Positions 12,345 through 24,346 of a DNA stretch of 64,000 nucleotides are shown here, one piece after another. The position numbers and the translations under genes are program-made. The notes under the pieces were generated by a model that saw only the letters and a program-made list of their open reading frames with translations, had not been told where the DNA came from and did not search any database. Position 1 is the stretch's first letter; each line of letters opens with the position of its first letter. The stretch is from assembly GCF_905171775.1 (NCBI RefSeq), contig NC_053491.1, positions 337,203,341-337,267,340 on the forward strand, written 5' to 3'. Source of the stretch: Rana temporaria (Eukaryota > Chordata > Amphibia > Anura > Ranidae).

Positions 12345-13335
12345 TTAACCGGTTAAAACGCCCGCCGCATGTATATGTACGTCCACAGAATGGCACATAC
12401 AGGCATATGGGCGTACATGTACGTCCCCGCCTTTCCCGGGGTCGGGGGGTCCGATCGGGACCCCCCCCCCTTACATGCGGCGGTCGGAAAGCCGCGGGTA
12501 ACGATCCGGGACGAGGGCGCGGTTATTCGTTTCTAGCCGCCCCCTCGCGATCTCTCCCCGGAGCTGAAGAACGGGGAGAGCCGTATGTAAACACGGCTTC
12601 CCCATGCTTCACTGTGGCGGCTGCATCAATCAAGTCATCCCTTTTATAGGGAGACTCGATCGATGACGTCAGACCTACAGCCACACCCCCCTACAGTTGT
12701 AAACACACACTAGGTGAACCCTAGCTCCTTCAGCGCCCCCTGTGGTTAACTCCCAAACTGCAACTGTAATTTTCACAAAAAACAATGCAATTGAAAGGCA
12801 TTTTTTGCTGTGAAAATGACAATGGTCCCAAAAATGTGTCAAAATTGTCCGAAGTGTCCGCCATAATGTCGCAGTGACGAAAAAAATCGCTGATCGCCGC
12901 CATTAGTAGTAAAAAAAAAAAACTATCCCCTATTTTGTAAGCGGTATAAATTTTGCGCAAACCAATCGATAAACGCTTATTGCGATTTTTATTTTTTACC
13001 AAAAATAGGTAGAAGAATACGTATCGACCTAAACTGAGGAAAAAAATAATTTATATATGTTTTTGGGGGATATTTATTATAGCAAAAAGTAAAAAATATT
13101 GCATTTTTTTTCAAAATTGTCACTCTATTTTTGTTTATAGCACAAAAAATAAAAACAGCAGAGGTGATCAAATATCACCAAAAGAAAGCTCTATTGTGGG
13201 AAAAAAAGGACGTCAATTTTGTTTGGGAGCCACGTCGCACGACCGCGCAATTGTCTGTTAAAGCGACGCGGTGCCGAATCGCAAAACCTGGCATGGGCCT
13301 TTAGCTGCATAAAGGTCCGGGGCTTAAGTGGTTAA
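12345..13335. mobile_element. TTAA-flanked element, near-complete copy
   Basis: It begins TTAACCGGTTAAAACGCCC and ends GGGGCTTAAGTGGTTAA, and sits within the left arm of the fold-back element. Its body (ccgccataatgtcgcagtga, aaatttatgcgcaaacc-like block, gggccacgtcgcacgaccgc-like block) is a repeat I recall as very abundant in ranid frogs. No transposase frame. piggyBac- or Kolobok-like by its TTAA target; superfamily is inference. Confidence 0.7.
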
Positions 13336-13481
13336 CAAAAACATGTAATATAGAAAAAAAACATCTGATGGAAAGTTAGGACATGAGCTCCAAAAACATC
13401 AATAAAAGCTTGTACATGTATAAAAAGCAGCCAATATTAAATTCATACAACATTGTAGATAAATACGATATACGCAAAATC

Positions 13482-13518
13482 AACGCGTTTCGACCTTTGT
13501 GGCAATATCAGTCTTCAG
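13482..13518 (-). ncRNA. Hammerhead-like motif, degenerate (left arm)
   Basis: On the - strand it reads CTGAAGACTGATATTGCC...AAAGGTCGAAACGCGTT. It has the CTGAnGA and GAAA blocks and the self-complementary ACGCGT that closes stem III in Penelope-type ribozymes. The base pair next to the core in stem II is not canonical, so activity is doubtful. It is the mirror copy of 16709-16745. Confidence 0.35.
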
Positions 13519-13621
13519 AGGAGAAAAGATTTGTGAGCATAGTTTCTATAACGAAATATATGCACGTCAATGAAACTTGTTAAAGAGAAAACAAACAACA
13601 AAAAAAGCGTATGTCTGTGTG

Positions 13622-13706
<85 letters not shown>
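13622..13706. repeat. (TA)n microsatellite
   Basis: About 80 bases of alternating TA directly before the Tc1-like element. It provides many TA targets, which explains the insertion there. Confidence 0.95.
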
Positions 13707-13709
<3 letters not shown>

Positions 13710-14078
13710 TGCGGAAAATAAGTATTTGAACACCCTGCTATTTTGCAGGTTCTCCCACTTGGAAATCATGGAGGGGTCTGAAATTGTCATCGTAGGTGCA
13801 TGTCCACTGTGAGGGACATAATCAAAAAAAAATATTCCAGAAATCACAATTTATGATTTTTTCACTATTTATTTGTATGATACAGCTGCAAATAAGTATT
13901 TGAACACCTGTCTATCAGCTAGAATTCTGACCCTCAAAGACCTGTTAGTCTGCCTTTAAAATGTCCACCTCCACTCCATTTATTATCCTAAATTAGATGC
14001 ACCTGTTTGAGGTCATTAGCTGCATAAAGACACCTGTCCACCCCATACAATCCGTAAGAATCGAACTACTAACATGGC

Positions 14079-14813
14079 TGTAACGGTCACCACCGTTTAC
14101 GACCTTCCATCCCCGACAACAGCTTATCTGACACACAGACAGACCAGCAGGCATCCCATTTTCCCAGAATCAAGACGAGACACGCAGCTCTGTGCTTGTT
14201 CCAAATGTAATGACTTTAATGATTTCTTCTCAGCTTTTTATATAGTACAACAGGTCATAGAATTTACAGGTACAATCAAACTGTCCCCCCCCCCCCCCAA
14301 TCACACACTAAGGTTAATTACTAAACATTCCTCAATTACTAACAACAAAAGCCTTCACCCACTCCGTCTCTGCATACCGCTTGACACCTCTGAGCATCAA
14401 TAGATTGTAGACAGGGTTATCGCACATAAGCAGTCTTTAGTATGCATAATTAGAGTTCTGGGAGCAGACCTGGGATTAACACCTGTCCGTTACAACACCT
14501 TTACACAAGGACAATGGAATGTCCTCCAAGCCCTGATGCAATTAGCATGTCACTAGACTAATCATAGAAATGAGTCATAGAATATTGACTGGTTGGGGTC
14601 ACAATTAACCAACATCTTGTAGTCTCTCAAGATCCTGCAATATGAACTGTCCGTGATGTCAAATCTCATGTAATCCATGAATTACGATTCACTTGCCACT
14701 CCATGCCCAAAGGGCACAGAGTGGACTCAGACCCAAGAGTTATCAGTGACGCTGACACAGGAGTATCCTCCATCCTCACAAAGTCTCTGTTTGTCCCGGG
14801 TCATTCCGTTACA
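14079..14813. mobile_element. Solo LTR inserted in Tc1 element
   Basis: The 735-bp segment starts TGTAACGG and ends CCGTTACA (perfect 8-bp inverted ends) and is flanked by the 5-bp duplication ATGGC (14074-14078 and 14814-14818). This is the footprint of an LTR retrotransposon reduced to one LTR by recombination. It carries a poly-C run near 14284-14299. The downstream target copy holds the transposase ATG. Confidence 0.8.
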
Positions 14814-15833
14814 ATGGCCAAGACCAAAGAGCTGTCCAAAGACACTAGAGACAAAATTGTACATCTCCACAAGGCTGGAAAGGGCTACGGGGAAATTGCC
14901 AAGCAGCTTGGTGAAAAAAGGTCCACTGTTGGAGCAATCATTAGAAAATGGAAGAAGCTAAACATGACTGTCAATCTCCCTCGGACTGGGGCTCCATGCA
15001 AAATCTCACCTCGTGGGGTCTCAATGATCCTAAGAAAGGTGAGAAATCAGCCCAGGACTACACGGGAGGAGCTGGTCAATGACCTGAAAAGAGCTGGGAC
15101 CACCGTATCCAAGGTTACTGTTGGTAATACACTAAGACGTCATGGTTTGAAATCATGCATGGCACGGAAGGTTCCCCTGCTTAAACCAGCACATGTCAAG
15201 GCCCGTCTTAAGTTTGCCAATGACCATTTGGATGATCCAGAGGAGTCATGGGAGAAAGTCATGTGGTCAGATGAGACCAAAATATAACTTTTTGGTCATA
15301 ATTCCACTAACCGTGTTTGGAGGAAGAAGAATGATGAGTACCATCCCAAGAACACCATCCCTACTGTGAAGCATGGGGGTGGTAGCATCATGCTTTGGGG
15401 GTGTTTTTCTGCACATGGGACAGGGCGACTGCACTGTATTAAGGAGAGGATGACCGGGGCCATGTATTGCGAGATTTTGGGCAACAACCTCCTTCCCTCA
15501 GTTAGAGCTTTGAAGATGGGTCGAGGCTGGGTCTTCCAACATGACAATGACCCGAAGCACACAGCCAGGATAACCAAGGAGTGGCTCTGTAAGAAGCATA
15601 TCAAGGTTCTGGCGTGGCCTAGCCAGTCTCCAGACCTAAACCCAATAGAGAATCTTTGGAGGGAGCTCAAACTCCGTGTTTCTCAGCGACAGCCCAGAAA
15701 CCTGACTGATCTAGAGAAGATCTGTGTGGAGGAGTGGGCCAAAATCCCTCCTGTGTGTGCAAACCTGGTGAAAAACTACAAGAAACGTTTGACCTCTGTA
15801 ATTGCAAACAAAGGCTACTGTACCAAATATTAA
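14814..15833 (+). pseudogene. Tc1-type transposase with one nonsense codon
   Basis: A frame of 340 codons from ATG 14814 to TAA 15831-15833, the usual Tc1 length, broken only by an in-frame TAA at codon 158 (15285-15287). The N-terminus is a paired-like helix-turn-helix DNA-binding region ([20 protein letters not shown]). The catalytic triad is visible: D153 in MWSDET just before the stop, D244 in HDNDPKHT and E279 in LNPIENLW, with the DD34E spacing. The codon after KI is normally Glu in this family, so a single G-to-T change is the likely break. As it stands it could give only the DNA-binding part. Confidence 0.85.
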
Positions 15834-16050
15834 CATTGATTTTCTCAGGTGTTCAAATACTTATTTGCAGCTGTATCATACAAATAAATAGTTAAAAAAA
15901 TCATACATTGTGATTTCTGGATTTTTTTTTTTTTATTATGTCTCTCACAGTGGACATGCACCTACGATAACAATTTCAGACCCCTCCATGATTTCCAAGT
16001 GGGAGAACTGGCAAAATAGCAGGGTGTTCAAATACTTATTTTCATCACTG

Positions 16051-16500
16051 TATATATACATTTATTTTCCATGTATGTGTGGTCATTGTTGGTGACAATT
16101 GTAGAATACATACCAAGGTGGATGTCGAGAGCCGGGATCGGTAATCAGCTAATGACCCCGCCACCAGAAACAAAAGCTCCCAAAGGTCCATACAAGAGAG
16201 ATCGAAGATCAGATGGACGAGTCCTACCCCCCCCCCCCCCCTGCCTGGTCTCTGTTTTAGCATGGGGCTGCAGGCTGTGACCTCTCGTAGGCCTGGGGGT
16301 GCTTTCTTTTGGCTCCACACCTTGGTTCACTCATCCATCTGATCTTCTACCTCTCCTGTATGGACCTTTTGAGGGCTTTTGTTTCTGGCGGCGGGGTCAT
16401 TGGCTGATTACCGATCCGACTCTCGACATCCACCTTGGTATGTTTTCTACAATTGCCACTGACAATGACCACACATACATGGAAATTATATATTATATTA
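16051..16500. repeat. Centre of the giant inverted repeat
   Basis: The two arms (16075-16220 and 16320-16490) meet around a spacer with a poly-C run at 16229-16242. No gene. Confidence 0.7.
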
Positions 16501-16504
16501 TACA

Positions 16505-16660
<156 letters not shown>

Positions 16661-16708
16661 TATGTATTTTATTTCGTTATAGAATCTATGCTCACAAATC
16701 TTTTCTCC

Positions 16709-16745
16709 CTGAAGACCGCTATTGCCACAAAGGTCGAAACGCGTT
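16709..16745 (+). ncRNA. Hammerhead-like motif, degenerate (right arm)
   Basis: Reads CTGAAGACCGCTATTGCC...AAAGGTCGAAACGCGTT on the + strand and mirrors 13482-13518. GACC/GGTC can pair as stem II, and ACGCGT is the palindromic stem III, but the core is not canonical. Confidence 0.35.
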
Positions 16746-16922
16746 TGGTTTTGCATATGTTGTATTTATCTACAATGTTGTATGAATTTATATCGGCTGC
16801 TTTTTATACATGTACAAGCTTTTTTTGATGTTTTTTTCTATATTACATGTTAAATAAACAAGACTGCTATAAAGCAGAAATTCAGTAATTAAATAAACTT
16901 TATACCTTTTTTTACAATCTTT

Positions 16923-17520
16923 TAGGGCCGAAACAACTAATCGATTATGAAATTAATCGATTACAATTTTCATAATCGATTAATCGGCCAGTAACAACAA
17001 AAATTCGCCCTTTATAGTCCAAAAAAGCCAATCGCTACTGTAAATATTACTTTCACTGTCCCACAGTAAAAAAATGAACCCCTTACAGTAGCGATTAATT
17101 GCTCTTTTTGTACTTATTTTTGTTTTTTTAACCCCATTATGTTACTAAACATCTCAGGCCTGGGTTCACACCTGTTTTTTGATGCTTTTTGCAGAAACAC
17201 ACTACAGTTCATTTACATGTTTTCCTATGGGACACGTTCACATCCATGATTTCTTTCAGCTGCTGCGGATTTGGAAGGGCAAGGACTTTTTAATGCAAAA
17301 CTATGCTATTTTGTTTTTTTTTAGTTCAATATACTTCAATGGAGAAGCTGCAGAAAAGCATGTAATGTGGCAATTTGTGTTTTGTAACCTGCCCAACAAG
17401 AAATTGGCCCAAAAAAAATAAAACATAACATTTTTTTTTTTTTAAGGCTATTATCCGATTAATCGAAACAATAATCAGCCAACTAATCGATTATGAAAAT
17501 AATCATTAGTTGCAGCCCTA
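16923..17520. mobile_element. hAT MITE with 8-bp target duplication
   Basis: It starts TAGGGCCGAAACAACTAATC and ends in the inverted ATTAGTTGCAGCCCTA. It is flanked by a perfect CAATCTTT duplication (16915-16922 and 17521-17528). This is diagnostic for hAT. It lies in the right arm of the fold-back element and contains a piece of the 'ttcacacc' repeat. Confidence 0.85.
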
Positions 17521-17709
17521 CAATCTTTACTCTAGTCATTTCTACTCATTGCTGCAATTCAAAGCCCCTAGGGGTATTTTTTTTGTTTTTCCAAGTTTGA
17601 CCAGGGGTGTGCAGCACTCTAATTCGCAGTTGGTATTGCTTTCCCTTTGCAAAGGCAGAATGTTTTTTTATTTATCTTTTATTTTTTTACTTCATTTGCA
17701 TTCTATGCA

Positions 17710-18366
17710 TTAACCACTTGAGACCTGTGCTGTAGACGAAAGACGTCCACAGCGCAGCTCTCAACTGCTGGGTGGACGTCCTTTTATTTGCATTCGCCCG
17801 GGGCATCGCTGAGCTGCCGATGCGCATGCCTGGCGGCTGTGATGTCCGCCAGGTACCCTCGATCGGCAGTGACAGAGCAGGGACGTGGAGCTCTGTGTGT
17901 CCACGTCCTGTCAGGGAGAGAGGAGACCGATGCTGTGTCCCTAGTACATAGGGACACAGATCGGTCACCTCCCCCAGTCAGTCCCCCTCCACACACAGTA
18001 AGAATCACTCCCAGGCAATACATTTAACCCCTTCCTCGCCCACTAGTGTTAACCCCTTCCCTGCCAGTCACATTTATACAGTAATCAGTGCATTACTATA
18101 GCACTGTTCGCTGTGTAAATGTGAATGGTATCAATATAGTGTCAAATGTGTCCGCCGCAATATCGCAGGCCTGACAAAAATCGCATATCGCCGCCATTAC
18201 TAGTAAAACATTTAAAATAAATCATAAATGTATCCCCTATTTTGTAGGCGCTACAACTTTTGCGCAAACCAATCAAACGATTATTGCGATTTTTTTTTTT
18301 TTTTTTTTTTACTACCAAAAATATGTAGAAGAATAAACTGAGGAAATTTTTTTTTTTTTTTTTTTT
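17710..18366. repeat. TTAA-type repeat, 3'-truncated copy
   Basis: Starts CATTAACCACTTGAGACC. The middle has ccccttcctcgcccactagt and tgtccgccgcaatatcgcag, shared in inverse sense with 12345-13335. It stops in a T run at about 18366 without the second terminus. Confidence 0.6.
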
Positions 18367-18954
18367 AATCCCATGCATGTCTTTTTGACCCCATATCTCT
18401 CCATAAAGAGGGCCTGTCATGCCTTTTTCCTATTAAGGCATGTTTATATTTCTTGTAATAGGAATAAAGGTTATCAAAAACAAATTCCTGTCTTTTCTTC
18501 TCCATCTGGTAAGCAGATTGATTGCACTGGGTGCTGGTGTGCTTTTCTGTGCACTCTGAAGTTTTGGTGGAAATCTCTCATCTTCACTCTTCCTTGGGAC
18601 CTGTCATTATTTGGACTGTTACCCACAAATCATTTTTATTATAAGCGCTGTACTTTGGACTATTAAAAATAAAACATCAATTAAAAAAAAACATTTTAAA
18701 GCGCCCTTTCCCTTCATGCAGAAGCGAATGCATATATAGGTCGCACTTGCATTTGTAAATGGAGTTCACACCACACATGTGAGGTATTGCTGCAAATGTT
18801 GGAGCATAAACAATAATTATAGTGCTAGACCTCCTCTATAAGTCTAACTTGTAACCTGTAACATTTTTAAAGCGTAGCGTATGGAAATTTTTAAGTATCA
18901 AAGCTTGCCGCCATTCCACAAGTGTATGCTGTTTTAAAGCATGACATGTTCAGT
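18367..18954. other. Intergenic DNA without recognised feature
   Basis: AT-rich sequence; nothing recognised with confidence. Confidence 0.35.
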
Positions 18955-19381
18955 ATCTATTCCTTGGACTTCATGGCTTGGTTTGTGCTCTGACATGCAC
19001 TGTTAACTGTGGGACCTTGTATAGACAGGTGTGAGCCTTTCCAAATCATGTCCAATCAACTGAATTTACCATGGGTGGACTCCAATTAAGTTGTAGAAAC
19101 CTCTGGAAGATCAGTGGAAACAGGATGCACCTGAGCTCAATTTTGAGCTTCATGGCAAAGGCTGTGAATACTTATGTACATGTGATTTATTTTATTTTAT
19201 TTTTTTATATATATATATATATGCAAAGAATCCAAACAAACTTCTTCCAGGTTGTCATTATGGGGTATTGTTTGTAGAATTTTGAGGGAAAATTATGAAT
19301 TTAATCCATTTGGGAATGAGGCTGTAACATAACAAAATGTGGATGAAGTGAAGCGCTGCGAATACTTTCTGGATGCAATGT
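18955..19381. repeat. Tc1-like transposon 3' end fragment
   Basis: Contains tgggaccttgtatagacagg, ggtggactccaattaagttg and the terminal block ttgtcattatggggtattgt...aaaatgtgg...gaatactttctggatgca. I recognise these as the non-coding 3' part and terminal repeat of a common vertebrate Tc1-like family. The transposase and the other end are missing. Confidence 0.65.
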
Positions 19382-19385
19382 CAGC

Positions 19386-19830
19386 TCAGGTTCACACTGC
19401 TGCGGGATTGAAATACCCATATGTCAGTCCAACTTCGGGGGCGTTTTCAGAGACACATCAGGGTGGGTTCCTTCACAGATGCCTATTGAAATTGCACCCC
19501 AAGTCGCCAGAAGTAATACAGAAACTACTTTTGGGAATCGGTGCGATGCCGCCGAAGTCGGCGTCGCACTGATTCGGACGGCGCCCTTCCCACTGATTTG
19601 GCATGAATTTTTTTAGCCAGCAATTTTTTTTTTTACATTCGGCTATCAGGGAAACCTGCTGACAGCTGATGACTCATCTGTTGCTAAGGACATGGCGGCT
19701 GGCTTCCCGACCCGCTCCTTAGCAACCAGCTAAAAAATGACACAAATTGCAAAACGAAAATCGCGAGAATGCACAGCACTGTAGAAGCGCTCAAAAGCAG
19801 CATGCATAGATGTGAATCGAGCCTCGGATA
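19386..19830. repeat. 'Ttcacac...gtgaatcgagcct' repeat
   Basis: Left ctcaggttcacactgctgcg and right tagatgtgaatcgagcctcg form a rough inverted pair. It is related to 22579-22983. Non-coding. Confidence 0.45.
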
Positions 19831-21109
19831 CCATCAAACCATTCCTGAGCAATGATGTGCAAGTAGACAGGATGATATTAACTAAAACTAGTGCATTCAG
19901 AATCTGGTGTAGCTGTGCATGGTATTTATTTATTAAAATGCTTATAAAACAATAGCGCAGTCTCACACGTGCCTCGATGCACTGCCAATCCGCTTCTAAC
20001 TTTGACTTTTTCAATTAGGCTTTGGCAATAAAACTTGGAAGCTGACTGGTTTCTAGACAGAGCTGCACCAGATTTTGCACTCTTCAGTTTTAGTAACTAA
20101 GCCCCCCTTTGTGTTTGGAGGAGATCAAAAGCACTGAAATACAAAAAGGATGAAAAAAGTTTAAAAGGAGTATTTTATGGAGAGAGGAAAAATAAGTGAA
20201 TATACAATACTTTAGCAAACTAAATCTCATAATTAGGTTTTACATCTACTTCTCGCATAAGTATTCTTCTGTATGATCGACTCTCCTTAATCTAAGTACA
20301 TTTGGCAGGGGATAGGTGGCATCATCACAAAACTGTCCTGTTTTTCACCATTGTTCTCCATTCCCTTGCTTGCCTCAAATTGCTTCTGTACAACAGTCCA
20401 GATGTTTTCCACCGTTAAACCTTCTGACCCCAGCCTGCGCCTGCCCGCTTCATTCCTTCCGCCGTTTCACACCAGCCTCGGCTCGCACACGGAGGGGAAA
20501 TAATTACAATTTGGGCAAAGTAATTTTCATAAATAATTTAAGGTTGTTTAATGACATCTCCTCGTGCTGACGGGCGCAGGGGTGCCACGTCCAAACTGCA
20601 CTTCATCTCCAGCCCTTCTAATTAGAGGGAAATTCATGGGCTGCGGCTTAATGGTGATGGAACATGATTCACGGCCTGAATAAGAGATGAGAAGCCGGGG
20701 TAATTAGCAGGCTGTGGTTTTTAATCTTTCAACAATTCGCCCGGTTTAAATTGGTTTCACAGAATAGGAGCTTTCATGTGTTGTTAGATCAACAGCATCC
20801 ATGTTCACCTTTCACACGGGAGTAGGCCGCGTTCTACTCAAACCCTTCCACTGTGGTATCAAGCCTGCATGGGGGCTCAAGTGAAACTCTGTAGGAAACT
20901 CATTAGTGGTGTCACTAACTGGCCAGTGGATTAATGAAAGGAAGTGATGGAGAATGCAATCAAAGGTACCCTGGTTTTTAGTAGATTTTAAGGTAGCTGG
21001 GTACAGGGATCTCCCTACTGAGGTAATAGACACCCGTCAAACCTCATTTACACCTACGCATGTGTTAAAGACCATCTAAAGCCCAAACTGTTTTTTGTTG
21101 GGTAGGGTA
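19831..21109. other. Repeat-poor intergenic island
   Basis: No gene and few recognisable repeats. Positions 20500-20780 are rich in TAATTA/ATTAG-type motifs (gtaattagcaggctgtgg, tttcaacaattcgcccgg) and read like conserved non-coding DNA. That is an impression only. Confidence 0.35.
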
Positions 21110-21912
21110 AAGCCTCGTACACACGATCGGACATCAAACAAACTTTACCTTGGATTTTTGTCCTAAGGGAGTTGTCCGGTCACACCCATAGCATACACAC
21201 GTTCTGACTTTTTCGGCAACAAACACGAACGTAGTGACGTTTCAATGTACTGACGAGAGTTTAAAAGAGGAAGTTCAATTCTCTGGCGTCACCCTTTGGG
21301 CTCCTTCTGCTAATCGAGAGTTAGTAGAGGTTTTGTCTGTGTGCATTCGCGATTTTCAGTTTCGTGCAATTTTGTCCGTTTCTGAACGTCCGTTCGTCAA
21401 GCAGACATGTTGCACAATTGGGTTGTGCTAACTTGACCCACAAAAAAATATAGAAATATGTTTGATTCATATAACCCTAATACACTAATCCAAAGTAAAG
21501 ACATTTGTTTTTACTCAGTCAGTATCACCAGCAAAGCAGCTTTTAGTATTATCACATTATAAAGAAGAAAACAATGTGCGCTGCTTTTCTTGATTTCAGA
21601 ACTTGCCACGTCACGAATGTGCTCTTTCAAATACGAACGCTAGTTTTACCAGACAGAAGGCTTCCGGCTGGTTTTTGCTTCTGAGCATGCGCGTTTGTAC
21701 AAAAGTCAGATTGCTTGCTGTACACATGGTCGGACTAGGCACCATCGGACTCTTGTTGACGTAAAGTTTGTCCGTTTGCAGACCAAACTTTTTGTCCGAT
21801 GAAACCCGAAAAAGTTTGTCCGATGGAGCGTACACACGGTCGGACTATTTTGAAAACTTGCTCATTTTGAAGTTTGTTGGCAAAAAGTCTGACCGTATGT
21901 ATGGGCCTTTAG
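21110..21912. repeat. MITE-like repeat ('cctcgtacacacgatcgg')
   Basis: Left end aaagcctcgtacacacgatc and right end gaccgtatgtatgggccttt form an imperfect inverted pair. Inside, tgtccgatgg and tacacacggtcgg motifs repeat. It is the same family type as 55696-55945. No coding capacity. Confidence 0.55.
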
Positions 21913-22093
21913 AAAGGTTTTTATGTCTATGGCCCATTGGGGATATTTTATCTTCCTGTCTCTAAAACACAAGAAGTGAGAGGAAACCACTCCAAGACCA
22001 GTAAAAAAGCCCTTATAGCTGTCACCACAACAAGTGTCCCTCCCCATTGGAAGATTTGTTCTTACTTGATATGCTTGTGGCAACTGTGAAATG

Positions 22094-22475
22094 TACACTC
22101 ACCAGCCATTTTATTTGGTACACCTGTTCAATTCCTTGATAACACAAATTGCTAATCTGCCAATGACATGGCAGGAACTCGATGCATTTAGGCATCGAGA
22201 TGTGGTGAAGATGACTTGCTGAAGGTTAAACCAAGCATCAGAATAGAGATAAAAGGGTATTTACTGTAAGTGACTTTGAACATGGCATGGTTTTTAGTGC
22301 CAGACGGGCTATTCTAAGTATTTAAAAAACTGCTGATCTACTGGGATTTTCATGCTCAACCATCTCTAGGAATTACAGAGAATGGTCTGAAAAAGAGAAA
22401 ATATCCAGTGAGTGGCAGTTGTGTGAAGCAGATGGGCTAAAGCAGCAGAGGACCACACCAGCTGCCACTCCTGTC
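22094..22475 (+). pseudogene. IS630/mariner-type transposase fragment
   Basis: The segment begins tacactcaccagccatttta and continues into a broken frame reading approximately VSDFEHGMV, then LLGFSCSTISR, then YREWSEKEKISS. I recognise this as the N-terminal helix-turn-helix part of a widespread fish and frog mariner-like transposase. The rest is missing after about 22475. Confidence 0.55.
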
Positions 22476-22578
22476 AGCTGAGAACAGGAAACTGAGGCTA
22501 CAATTCACATCAATATGAAAGCATAGATCGATACTGCCTTGTATCAACGGTTCAGGCTGGTGCTGTTGTAATGGTCCT

Positions 22579-22983
22579 TCAGGCTCCATTCACACTAATG
22601 CTTTTTTTGGTGCATTTTGCAGAAATGCAAGGACATTTTTTAACATGGTTAACATGGTTTCCTATGGAACATGTTCACATCAATGCTTTTTTGTGCCTCT
22701 GCGTTTTTGGAAAGGGTCAGGGACTTTTTTTCCCCAGCAAAAAGCAGCGTTTTGCATGCAATAGAATTCAATGGACCTGCATCCAAAACGCATTTTGCCG
22801 CGATTTGCGTTTTTTTTTTTTTTTTAAACCTGTTCATAGCTGGTTGTTAAAGGAAATGTAAAAAAAAAAAAAAAATTACTGGCTAAAAAAAAAAAACGCA
22901 AAATGCAGTAAAAACGCAGCAAGCACCGCAAAAAGCATTGCAAAAATGCTCAAAAGCAACATGCATAGGTGTGAATCGAGCCT
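22579..22983. mobile_element. MITE with 'aggctccattcacac' ends
   Basis: Left AGGCTCCATTCACACTAATG and right GCATAGGTGTGAATCGAGCCT are inverted repeats. Length is about 405 bp, with A/T runs inside and no coding capacity. Confidence 0.6.
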
Positions 22984-23063
22984 AACAACCAGGTCAGGAG
23001 GGGGTAGCGGTGGCAAACATGCCCCCCCCCCCCCCCGATACACAGCATACAGCGACAGACACT

Positions 23064-23295
23064 GGGGGTTATTTACGAAAGGCAAATCCACTTTGCACTG
23101 AAAGAGCACTTGGAAGTGCAGTCTCTCTAAATCTAAGCGGTAGATCTGAAATTAGGGGAAGCTCTGTTGATTTTTATCATCCAATCATGTGCAAGCTAAA
23201 ATGCTATTTTTTTATTTTCCTTGCATGTCCCCATCAGATCTACAGTGACTTCAATACCAAGTGCAAAGTGTAAATGCCTTTAGTAAATAACCCCC
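23064..23295. mobile_element. MITE with 'gggggttatttac' ends
   Basis: Left GGGGGTTATTTACGAAAGGC and right TGCCTTTAGTAAATAACCCCC are inverted repeats of about 22 bp. Length 232 bp, non-coding. Confidence 0.7.
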
Positions 23296-24346
23296 TCTAT
23301 ATCTCTGTACTTCAACTTGGAGTTGGCCCTAATTACCTCCAGTCTTGTTTGCTATATGAGTTAGGTTATTATTTTTGAACTGGTTGGAGTAACCAAGCCA
23401 CTTTGTAAATGTGACTTTATTAAGAACTAACCTGAATCTGAAAAAACATTTCGGTAAAGCTTTTTGAATCTGGTGCAAAACTTTATTTAATTTTTAAAGA
23501 GCCACACCACTAGAAAAGCAGTGCTAATGCTTTATTGATTTCCCCTCGGCAATTCAGTAGATCAGCTACAGGGAGGCCATAGTCAATACTGGTGACTAGT
23601 CCTTTATCCTTCTGCTTGCCTATTCTGGGTGCATTTTACACAGTACAGGTCCTCTTAAACTCTGGAACTAGGAACCAGGTATTATAGCTGTGATTTGTAC
23701 ACAAGAACTAGACGACACAAGCTTAGGTGCAAACTGGAACTCACTTTATTGTAAATTTACACATAATTTATACCACACAAAATCAGATAAGAGTTTGATC
23801 ACATTATTCTAAACAATGCAAACTTTAAACAGTAAAATTAGTACATCTATTGAACAGCGATCTAATTAACAGTAAGTTAATCAACAGCCAGGCACCCAAA
23901 CTTTGATTATTTCGGGAGTGTACACCCCAGACAATCCGGCATGAAGCCCAGAGATACAAGAAGTACATTACACATGCTGTCTGTCAGGTGTCTAGCTTTC
24001 ACTTGTGTAATCTGACAACTACAAAAGTCATCATAAGACAAAACTCATACAATAGTCCAGTAGTCTGAAAAAGTGGAATTAATTTATATTCATAGATTTG
24101 TTGAGGGAAATTGTTGATAAATATTTCTGTCCCAAGTGGAGGGGCTTCTCCAACATAGTCTGCAGGAGGTTCCACCATATTTCCTCTGACCTAACCTGTA
24201 CAAGATTAATATTACACCGTTCCATCCACTCTACAAGGGAAGCTTTATTATCTTTGTTCAGATAATTAATCCAAGCCTTAATCTCAGCATTCATCAGGTT
24301 GTTGTCCATCATTAGAAGAATGATCTGCTCTCTCCATGGGATCAGA
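23296..24346. other. Possible old retroelement remnant before the BEL insertion
   Basis: The - strand frame 24312-24079 gives 77 residues (MMDNNLMNAEIKAWINYLNK then KASLVEWMERCN and further) that I do not recognise. Between about 23690 and 24065 the sequence has no gene and might be an LTR. The assignment is a guess. The BEL element inserted at 24347. Confidence 0.25.

Larger units (their letters stand above)
13707..16050 (+). mobile_element. Tc1/mariner-type transposon
   Basis: The left end CAGTGCGGAAAATAAGTATT and the right end are long inverted repeats of about 210 bp (13707-13912 and 15848-16050). The inner and outer motif 'aagtatttgaacacc' is repeated at both ends of each terminal repeat, the IR/DR layout known from Sleeping Beauty-type elements. 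TA flanks both sides. It encodes one transposase on the + strand. A 735-bp solo LTR is inserted at the start codon. Confidence 0.85.

Noticed and set aside
13515..13847. Frames running through the TA microsatellite (also 4741-4938, 16299-16756)
   Set aside because: Poly Tyr-Ile translations of simple repeat, not proteins.
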